The notes under the pieces are model-generated. The model searched no databases and was not told the DNA's origin. It was given only the letters and a program-made list of their open reading frames with translations. A stretch of DNA of 64,000 nt from Closterium sp. NIES-65 (taxonomy: Eukaryota; Streptophyta; Zygnematophyceae; Desmidiales; Closteriaceae). Position 1 is the stretch's first letter. The number at the start of each line of letters is the position of its first letter. Positions 35,994-45,700 of the stretch are shown here, piece after piece. The DNA lies in contig CANXME010001258.1 in assembly GCA_948144175.1 (NCBI GenBank), positions 729,001 to 793,000 of the forward strand, written 5' to 3'. The position numbers and the translations under genes were made by a program.

Positions 35994-37700
35994 CGGGTCA
36001 ATTTCAACCCCAGCCTCTGAAATAACGTGCCCCAAAAACTCTAGCCTGTCGTGAAAAAACTCGCACTTGGAACCCTTGGTCAGTATCGATGGTCGTCTAA
36101 AATCTTAAACCCTGCTTCCAGATCTGCTAAGTGATGTTGCTTGTCGCGACTGTAGACGAGGATGTCGTCGAGGTAAACTATCACGCATTTATCTTAAAGT
36201 GGCCTAAACGCCTCGTTCATGGTCATCTGAAATGTCGCGGGTGCGTTGGTCAGCCCGAAGGGCATCACTGTGTACTCGAATGACCCGTACCTAGTATGGA
36301 AAGCTGTTTTGGCGCAGTCCGATGGTTCGACTGTAATCTGATAGTAACCTCCCCATTAATCTATTTAAAAAAAAACCCGTGATGTTCGCAGTTGGTCAAT
36401 CAGTTCGTCGGCGCAGGGAATGGGGTACCGCGACTTGACTGTTACCCTGTTGAGCGCTTGGTAATCGATGCACATGCGAAACCCTCCATCTTTTTTTGGA
36501 GTGAACATTATCGCTGCGGCGAACGGTGACGAGCTCGGTCGGATGAATTTCTTCTCTAACAAGTGATCTAACTGCTTCCTCTGTTCGTCGAGCTCGGGTT
36601 GTGTCAGTCTGAACTGGCGCTGTACAGTTCGCTGTGCCCCCGGTTCTAATTCTATGCGGTGGTTATTTGCTCGATGAGGTGGCAATCCTTCCAGTAAGTC
36701 GTCAGGAAAAATCCTGGGGTATCGTATCAACAGTTCCTGTAGTTCGGGCGGTACCGCTGCCAACAATTTCTTGAAATCACTCGGCTGCTCTGCTCCCTCT
36801 ACCACTGCAATGTCTACTGCGTACACGTCAGCTCCAGCAGCAACAGCCCGTTTCATGGTGACGGCATTGACGTGTACCGTTGAAGACTCGGGCGACTGCC
36901 AGCGAGGTAGCTCAACCCTGTTACCATTACTTCGCAAAGTGCAGCTACTCGTCGTCCAGTCAATTCGTGAATTATACCGTCGCGGCCAATCACGTCCCAG
37001 TAAAATGTCGTGCCCATCTAGTGTCGTCGCGAGCACTTCCTGTGTAAATCCGAAATTTCCCCCGCAACGAACTTTGACTCTCTCCACCCTTTCCCGTATG
37101 GCCAGTGGCGTGCCGTCAACTAAGCGTGTGTCTATCTTATGTAAGCAACGACTGAGTGTGAGTTGCAGTTTTCGTGCGGTTGCGGTATTAACTAAACTGT
37201 GACTTGCTCCTCCGTCGATAAAAATCTTTACTGCTGCTCCCTGTATTTTCCCGTGGATCAGTACTCGGCAATCTGTCGCTGTACCCTCCTTATTCGTCCG
37301 AGCCCGATCGATAGCATGAATCGGTACAGTGACTCGGTGAGGGTCGGTGGGGTTGGGTGAGCAGGCAGACTCGTCAGTACTTGGCCCGATTCCTACTGAT
37401 TACTAGCGTTTCCCTGCCTCGGAGACTCCCTCCCCTGCTCTAATCCGCGGCGCCTCAGCTCCTCTTGGCATTCACTCTTACGATGGCCCGGCCTATTGCA
37501 AGCAAAGCACCGCCCCTTAAACAGCAGCTGCATTCGTCGCAACGGCATGTATGGTGGCGTGTTCGATCGGTCCCCGAGGGCGATGTCCATAGTAGGAACC
37601 CGGTCTCGGACGGCGCAAAATGTCGATTTTCTCGGCGAGCGCGAGAATCTCGTTGAAATTCGAGAACCCGCATAGCATGATCTCATGCGAGATGTCTGGC
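35994..37700 (-). pseudogene. Gypsy zinc knuckle, protease and reverse transcriptase
   Basis: Minus strand: a CCHC knuckle CFACNRPGHRKSEC (about 37470-37512), a protease with FIDGGASHSLV (about 37195-37225), and a reverse transcriptase with KKDGGFRMCIDYQALNRVTV and YLDDILVYS (about 36150-36180). A run of A/T near 36362-36372 breaks the frame, and TAA/TAG stops follow. The right end abuts the small nested LTR element; the left end abuts the Copia duplication TTCTT. Confidence 0.85.
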
Positions 37701-37705
37701 TTCAG

Positions 37706-39169
37706 TGTGAAAGGAGTAATTAGAAGTAGGAGCCATAGCTAGGAAAGTCCTAGCTAGGCAAGAAACAGTTTAGGCAAAAGAGGGGGAACACTAGCAGCAA
37801 TGAGGATACAAATAGCAAACCCTAGAAGGGTTGTACTCGCTATAGAGCACCCCACTACAGGCTAGAGAACAATAACATTCTCACACACCCCCATAGCCAA
37901 AGTGGGGTGTAATCAGCAGAGCAAGCAAAGCAGAATAAGCTCAGGGTGGATCATAATGTCACCACACATTCTGAGCACAAGTTCAAGAAGAAATAGTTTA
38001 AAGTTCACAAGTATGAGCAAAGCTAGAGGCTATCGTATAGGGCAAGTGAGGAGGAGGAGGCGAGACTGTAAGAGGAGAGGAGATAGGAAGCGACGACTGA
38101 AGCTGCAGACACACGGGCAACAGGAGGCACACTGGCACAACGGCTACCGAAACAGCGCTCCGGACTACTGGAGTAACTGGCCCCGCGGCTAAAAGTAGCG
38201 GCAGACGAGCAACGGACTCACGGGCGACTGGCACAGGTGGCTACGACTGGGCTACCGGAGCAACTCCCTGGACTACAGGTGCTGCTGGCGACACGACGGC
38301 AACCTCCGATCAACCTCCCCAAACAGTCCCACCCCCCTTGACACACACCCGCTCCTTCACCCCTAGCTCCACTCCCCCTTCACCCCCCCTTAGTACCACT
38401 CCGACGGCTCCAACAGGTCCACCCCCCCCCTCAGCGGTAGCTGCAGCACTGGGAGACGGAGGAGGAGGAGCAGAGAACGGCACACAGAAGTGGCACCCCC
38501 ATACCCTTCACCCCGAAACCCTAATCCAGAGGAAAGGGCAGAAGAAGGGGTGGGGCCCAAGCAGAGGCACGGGGATCAGCGGGTAGGGCAGGGGCAGCGA
38601 AGAAAGGGCCGCCAACGGGCCTGGCACAGCCGCCCGAACCGTGCGCAGGCGGCCCGAGCCGCGCGCGGGCCTGGCGCAGCCCGTACGTGCCGCGCGCAGG
38701 CTGTATGGGCCGCGCGCAGGCCACGACGGGCGACGCGGAGATCCCCGTCGCCCGTCGCAGCGCCTCCCGGGAGCGATGCGCGGCGTGACGGGGCAGAAAC
38801 CCGCCGCGCGCCTCGGGGCGCACGACGGGAAGAGAACCGCCGCGCGCCTCGGGGCGCACGGCGGGCAGAAAACCGCCGCGCGCCTCGGGGCATGCGGCGG
38901 GATGAAAAATGCGTAACAGAGAGAGTAGCAGTAGCAGCGGAAGCTATGAGGTGGGGCCCACAGGCTAGGAGCATATCGCTCTGATTCCATGTGAAAGGAG
39001 TAATTAGAAGTAGGAGCCATAGCTAGGAAAGTCCTAGCTAGGCAAGAAACAGTTTAGGCAAAAGAGGGGGAACACTAGCAGCAATGAGGATACAAATAGC
39101 AAACCCTAGAAGGGTTGTACTCGCTATAGAGCACCCCACTACAGGCTAGAGAACAATAACATTCTGACA
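37706..39169 (-). mobile_element. Small non-autonomous LTR element (1,464 bp)
   Basis: LTRs of 180 bases (37706-37885 and 38990-39169) start TGTGAAAG and end CACA/GACA and are flanked by the perfect duplication TTCAG (37701-37705, 39170-39174). The PBS on the minus strand reads TGGAATCAGAGC. The 1.1-kb interior encodes nothing recognisable. It carries a CGCGCGCCTCGGGGC tandem array (38770-38900) near the PBS and a PPT-side segment shared with the 25.3-28.1 kb element and the Copia 3' end. TRIM/LARD-like. Confidence 0.88.
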
Positions 39170-39174
39170 TTCAG

Positions 39175-40101
39175 CCCTCCGACGGAACGGTCCACCCGCT
39201 CCGCCTCGTGCATGTAGGCGACTTGCTCGCAGAATGCGAGAAAACCGCTCGTGTAGTCTTGAACCGACCCGAGCTGCTGCCAAGTGCGCAGTCTCTGACG
39301 CGCGGAAATAGAAGTTGCGATTGGCTCGAAGCGCGCCCGAAGCCCTGCGCACCACGCATCCCACGTGCTGTACTAGGCGGTTTCGCAGAATGAACTCCAA
39401 GTGACAGCTGGACCCGTGGGCCCTTCCTCTTGCAACGGTGGCTCGTAGGCGCGTGGCGACGTCACGATGACTCGCCACTAGTCCATGGCGGGGCCCCTTA
39501 ACAGCGAGACGGCGTATCTGATCTTCGCTGCGTCCGACTCGACGTAGTTTGCGTCGAAAAATACGTTCATCGTGAAGACCGACGACTGAACCGTCGGACC
39601 TCCACGCTGACTTGGGTCGAAACAGGGCGGGCGCTGCGGCTTGAGTGGTATTGGTGCCATTATGGTCTGGTCGCCACTTGTCGCTGTAAACTCCACGTGC
39701 CAATGGGCTTCACGAGGCTCCCGCGGGCTTAGCGCGACCCTGTTTCTCCCCATGCCCGGCATTGGTTGGGTAGCGCCATCACTGGCTGCGCCTGAGCGCT
39801 ATCCCACACTGCCATTCTGTGTTGGTGTGCCTGATGAAACGACGATCGGCTCCTCCGATTGTGCAGGTGCATTTGCAGGTGCGTGTGGTGGCGCCGGAGT
39901 ATTCACCGTAGATTGCTGACGCGCGGAGTCACGTTCCGCCGTGAGCGTCGCAATTTCGAGCGCCGATTCTTCAACTTGGCGTACGAGACGGTCGAGTTGC
40001 TCCTGCGTCAGTGTCGCGAGAGTAAATTCAGCCATGGCGGGGGTGTCGGGCAGGCTCAGCGAGAGCCTCTGTCGTGGCCGTGCGTGCTTACGAGAGAGCA
40101 C
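39175..40101 (-). pseudogene. Gypsy gag fragment
   Basis: It starts near 40035 (MAEFTLATLTQEQLDRLVRQ). A capsid-like block has PPCFDPSQRGGPTVQSSVF and KIRYAVSLLRGPAMD, then SVQDYTSGFLAFCEQVAYMH in a neighbouring frame. At least three in-frame TAG stops (39799-39801, 39478-39480 and near 39372). It is interrupted at 39170 by the 1.46-kb element. Confidence 0.8.
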
Positions 40102-40216
40102 TACGAGCGGCGGTGTTGTGTCGCTGAGAGACGTCTACCCCCCCAAAAATTGAGATGGTGGGGAAGCGAAGGTGTGGGTGCGGTCCGAGAAGAGATCGTA
40201 GGCTCTGAATACCAAG

Positions 40217-40558
40217 TATTATGAGTGCAATTGAGTGATCGAGCGAGAATTGCACTATCGAAGCAAGAGTACAATGAGCGAAGCCATGAGCGAAGAATAT
40301 ATAGCAAAGCTACTGTGGTAACGGTGATGGACTGTGGTTGTCGCGCGACGGGCCTGGGACTGAGGTTTGGGGAAATGTCGAAGCGGAGGTCCGGAGCGCG
40401 GATTACCCGCCGAGCCGTGAGGTCGGGGTGCGACGTGTGAAGGTGGTGGGAGGATTGTCGATGCGAGGGTTGCGAGCGGTAACGGTGCTGACTGTGGTGC
40501 TACAGTGGTGTACGCGCTGAACGGGGACGCGAAGTAAGGAAACGGAATTTTCCTTACA
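40217..40558 (-). repeat. Gypsy 5' LTR
   Basis: 342 bases. Its inner end reads ATAATA instead of the expected terminal CA, a point change at the LTR tip. The PBS follows directly. Confidence 0.93.
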
Positions 40559-40563
40559 TACAC

Positions 40564-41295
40564 CTTTCATCCATGCAAGGAATTGTAATTCCTTACTGTA
40601 CTCGCCCTTTAGCGAGTACATCCCGAGGGTCACGCGACGAACCTGTTCTGCCTAATTCGTCGGCCGAACCACTCGCGACCGGCTCCGCCCCAATCGCAAC
40701 ATCACCGAGCCATCCTTCGCCCGACCTCTTCGCCTAGCCAGGATTCCCCTTGTAAATTGCAGTCACTTTCCTTGTATCGTCATTCTGTAATTCTCATTCT
40801 CGTTATTCGATATTCTGCACACTCTGCAAGTTCATTCATAACAATCCACATCATCTGTTTCTATTCCACCTGATCATATACATTGGTGCATATATCAGGC
40901 TTTGCAAACCGTGTGAAGGAACCTTTTCCCATGCTGCTTACTATCCGTCCATGCGCGACAATGCAATACACCACCAATGTAGATACCTAATCGGTAAGCT
41001 TGTCGCCGGTGCCACCCCTTGGAGTGTTCGCATAACGACTACTAAAATATGTGATTCATGCTACCCTGAACGATCACGATTTTACTTGCAAACGGGCGGT
41101 TCTTGCTATATACGATAAATACATACAGCGTCCAACTACGGTACTCTGGAGCACAAGCTACGCAACAAAATACGAGCACACTACCGCGACTACAAGTATT
41201 CGGATCCCTAGATACTGTCTCTAAACAAGGGAATCGAAAAACATTCAGCAGAAAATTGAGTGTTTGCGTGGTTGTTGAAACACATGAAAAAGCTT
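40564..41295. other. Intergenic between gypsy and TPX2-like gene
   Basis: It holds two adjacent perfect hairpins: AAGGAATT/AATTCCTT (40577-40594) and GTACTCGC/GCGAGTAC (40598-40619). No gene is seen. Confidence 0.5.
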
Positions 41296-42116
41296 TCAGC
41301 GAATCAGGGAGCTGTTGCACACACTGCCTGCTGTTGTTGCATGCCTAGCGTTGGTGAGCAGCAGAGGGGAACGAGGCAGTGTGGGCTGCTTGCTGGACCT
41401 GCCATTGTGAACAGTGGAGCATGGGAGAGAGAGAGAGAGAGAGAGATAAGAGTTGTGAGGGGTGGAGCACGAGAGAGGGAGAGGCCGCTGTGAGGATTGG
41501 AGAAGAGCAGGAGTAATGGAGAGGCAATTGTGAGGAGTGGAGAGCGGGAGTGAGGGAAAGGGCACGATAAAGGAGAGGAGGTACAAATGACACAACTCGA
41601 AGCCAAGCAGGGTGCACGTGGAAGGTACACATACCACGCAAGAACAACCCAGCGCGCACAGCATCTCAGGTTGACCAAACTTCAAAAGGCATACGTCAGT
41701 ACCTGACTGGTTAGAAAAGCTGTGTCTTGATATTTGTAAGCATGCATGCCTTACCAGGCCGTCAAGGGTACGCTGTAACCAAGTGGTGTGAAAGGGCATT
41801 GTGTGTACTGTGCACGGGTTGCGCGCTGTGCACCGTCTCGTGAGACTTCTCCCAAGTAACTTCAGTGGCGCGAAACGCTTGGCTGTAAGAGCCGAAGGCT
41901 TGCTTTACCAGGAAGGCGTGGGGCTCATGCGGTACGGTACCCGAGTGGTTTGAAAGGGCGCCAAAATTAGGGCATGAGGCGAGCCCTGTGGACCACCTCT
42001 TGAGAGAATTCCAGAGTAGTCCCAGTGGGGCGAAGTCTTTGGTTGTAACTTGTAAGATTCTCCAGACATGCTTTGCTTTACCAGACAAACGCGCGGCACA
42101 CACACACACACACACA

Positions 42117-42175
<59 letters not shown>

Positions 42176-42733
42176 CGTACCTGCGAGGCTTGAAAGGGCG
42201 TCCAAAGTAGGGCATGAGGCGAGCCCTGTGCACCATCTGCTGCCGCAGCCTCCTCACCTCCTCCTCCTCCCTCTCCCTCTGCCTCTCCTCCTCCTCCCTC
42301 CTTGCCTGCTCCTCCTGCTGCTGCTTCAGTGCCACCTGATCACATAAATGCAGGATGGGAGGATTGGTGGATGGGAGATGGGCAGGTGGGGAGTTTACAT
42401 TCAGCTTTTCCAGGAACAGAGATGCGATTAATGCCTATCCTCTCACCTGCATGCACCCTCACATACACTCACAACTTAATACAACCCCCCTCACACACAT
42501 CCCCCCTTCGCATACAAACCCCCCTCACATACCCCCCCCCCCCCCTCCCCCTCACATACACTCCCCCCTCTCACACACATTCGCACCCGCTTCTCACCTG
42601 CATGTCGTATGCGAGTCGCTCCACAGCACGCCTGTCTGTGTGCAGCAGCACCTCATCCGGGCATGTGAACTGGGGGGGTCCCTTCAGGTACAGCTCTGCT
42701 TCCGGCATCACAAACCCATGCTCCTGCTGCTCC

Positions 42734-42767
<34 letters not shown>

Positions 42768-45700
42768 TAGCAGTGGCAGACACAGCAGTGGCAGCAGGGG
42801 CAACTGAAGCAGCATCAATAACAGCACCACCAGCGCCACTGCGTGCCACCTGCTCCTCCTGCCTCTCCTCATCCCCATTCTCCCTCACACCCTCCTCACT
42901 CGCCCCACCACTGCTCCCATGACTGCTACCAGAGTCCGCACCCATCATTAGATTCCCAGACATGCTGCTGTTGCTGCTGCTGCTCCTGCTACCCTCGCAA
43001 TTACTGCTGGTACCGTCACGCGAGAGTGAACCAGCACACGCCTGCTCCTGCTTCTGCTGCTGCTGCTGCTGCACCTGCTGCTCTTGCTCGATCGCTCCTG
43101 CTCCTCCTCCTCCTCCTCCTCCTCCTCCTCCTCCTCCTCCTCCTCCTCCTCCTGCTGTTCCTGCTACACTTGCTCCGCTAGGGGCAGTGACAGCAGAGGC
43201 AGCAGCGCCAGAAGCAGCAGAGAAGAGCTTGACCCGTTTCACAGGGGAAACCTCGTTGGCCGTGGCACTGCCAACAGCAGTAGCAGCAGTGGTGGTGTGC
43301 GGGCAGCGCACAGCAGGACTGGCAGCAGCGACAGCGCCCACAGTGCTCACAGAAACAACATGCTGACTGCGCTGCTGCTGCTGGTGCTGCTGATGAGAGG
43401 AGCAGGGCGAAGCAGGGGTGGCTGAGCCGGGGAGGGACGCATGCACCTCTGTGCTCCCTGCAGGTGTGCTCACGTATACGGATGTGCTCCAGCCCTGACG
43501 GTGGGAAGAGAAGGGAGAAGAAAGAGCGAGGGAGGAGGTGTAAGAAAAATCGTCTGCACCAGCCCTGATAGTGGGGATGGTGGGAAGGGAAAGCAAGGGA
43601 GGCAAAACGGATGGGAGAGATGTAGAGAAAAAGGTGTTTGGGATGGTCCAGATGTTCCATATGTTCCATATGTTACATTCTCAAAGAGAGGGCGCACCTT
43701 GGAGCGAGAGGCGTGGGCCTGGGGGGTTTGTGCAGCTATCTTGGTTTTGACACATCTCACAACAAATGTACCACACGTGAGAGTTCTCAAAATAGATCTG
43801 AACTTAGCATTCTGACAGGGCGCACCTTGGAACGAGATGCATGGGCCTGGGCCTGAGCAGTCATCTTATCCACAAGCGAGAGCTTCCGCGCTGCTGTGTG
43901 CTTGTACTCCTTGAAGCGGGATGTCACCCGCACTCGCAGCCTCCTCTCCCTGCATCCCCCACACCCGGTACCATCATTGCCCAGGCATGCACGGGACAAG
44001 CAGGGTCAGACCCACAGGTTGCGTTTTGACGAGTATGGGCATGTGCATGGGAATGCGCATGTGCATGTGCATGTAAGGATGGAAATGGGTATGGGCATGG
44101 GCATGTGCATGGGAATGCGCATGTGCATGTGCATGTAAGCATGAAAATGGGTATGGGCATGGGCATGTGCATGGGAATGCGCATGTGCATGTGCATGTAA
44201 GCATGAAAATGGGTATGGGCATGGGCATGTGCACGCACCTGGACACAGCCCATTTAGGGGCGGCAGACATGACTGCTTGAGGGTTCCTCCTCCTGCTTCC
44301 CCCAACTGCTCCCCCTCTGCTGCTCCTCCTCCTACCACTGCTGCTGCTGCTGCCACTGCTGCTACGGGTGACTGTAATTACACGCTGCTGTGTGCCTTCC
44401 TCCTCCACCCCCCCTCCCTTCTCAACCACACTCTCCACCAGCAGCTCTCCACCCCTTCCTCCTCCCCCCACCGTCCCCTCAAAACCACCAAACCCCTCCG
44501 CACCCCTCTCTCCTCCACACCTCCCCTCTCTCCTCCCCATCTTCCTCCCGGTCGTCTGACACACAGCGATGCAAGTCTTCTCCACAATACTCCCTCCGGG
44601 CGTGCAAGTATGCGTAGACGTCACCTCCACTGTCGTTGCCTCTGTGACCATACCCCTTTCTTGAGCCGCCTCAGAACGTGCCTTCTCCACTATCCCCTCC
44701 CTAGGTATGCACGATTGATTGGACTGGGCCGACTGGGTAGGCTGGATATACTGAGTCACCTTTACAGTCACTCCCTCTGTAAGAACCCCCGCGTCCTTCC
44801 CCCCATCGCTGTGCTGCTTGCTGCACTGCCTGGTGCTGCGCTCTACAGAGGGTTCGACTCGCACGGGGGTGCCTGATACCACCAACAAGGGAGCGCCAGC
44901 AGCGGCTGGAGCAGCAGCAGCAGCAGAAGCAGAAGCAGCAGCAGCTCCTGTAGCAGCTGTAGCAGCAGGGGCGCGACCAGCAGCACTGCTGCCGCAGGAG
45001 CTTCGAGAATCAGACACCCCTGTTGTACGGCCAGTGGTCGCAGCAAACGAGGCAGCATCAGCCGCTGCAGCAGCAGCACCAGCGGCCGCATCAGCAGCAG
45101 TGGCAGCAGCGGCAGCAGGAGGCGAGACGGATTGAGGAAGAGAAGAATTTGCCGCGCTATCCGCGTCTGCAATCAGCACAGCTGTTTTCCGAGCAGCCAG
45201 AGCAGACTCAGCATCATCACCACCACCATCACCGTCAGTAGCAGCACCATCACCACAACCATCATACCCATTGCAACCGTCATCAAGGTACGAGTCTGCG
45301 CCAAGCAGAGCGAGTAGGTCAATCTCCTCTATCCCGCTCACCTGCCCTATGTCTATACTCGCAGATATATCCCTCACAGCCGCCCTCTTTCCTCCACCTC
45401 CTCCTCCTGCTGCTGCTACTGCTGGTGCCTCTGCAGAAGCACCAGCGGCTGCTGGAAGGGCCTGTGGGGTCTCTTGAACCCCCTGCTGCTGCTGCTGCTG
45501 ATGCTCTGGTGTTGGCTGAGAGGCCACCGTGACACCTGCAGCAGTATTAGCATCACCAGCGCTCGCAGCAGCAGCTGCAAGGGCGAAGGCACCAGGCGCA
45601 GCAACAGGTACAGGAGCAGTAGCTGGTGCAGTAGCAGCAGCACCAGCCCCAGCAGCAGCAGCACCAGCCCCAGCAGCAGCAGCACCAGCCCCAGCAGCAG

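Larger units (their letters stand above)
23078..40558 (-). mobile_element. Ty3/gypsy chromovirus, disrupted by four nested insertions
   Basis: LTRs of 342 bases each (23078-23419 and 40217-40558) begin TG and end CA or a mutated equivalent, and are flanked by the perfect 5-base duplication TACAC at 23073-23077 and 40559-40563. On the minus strand the primer-binding site reads TTGGTATTCAGAGCC beside the right LTR (40202-40216), matching the initiator-Met tRNA type. The polypurine tract is next to the left LTR (23420-23440). Order of parts: gag, zinc knuckle, protease, reverse transcriptase, RNase H, integrase, chromodomain-like end. All are damaged. The two LTRs differ at roughly 20 of 342 sites by eye, so the insertion is old compared with the hAT element. 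Confidence 0.93.

Noticed and set aside
43974..44238. Extension of the large TPX2-like frame to 43974
   Set aside because: The Met-Pro-Ile-Pro repeats come from the 60-base intronic repeat after a good donor at 44238; downstream exons match TPX2 and are in phase with that donor.
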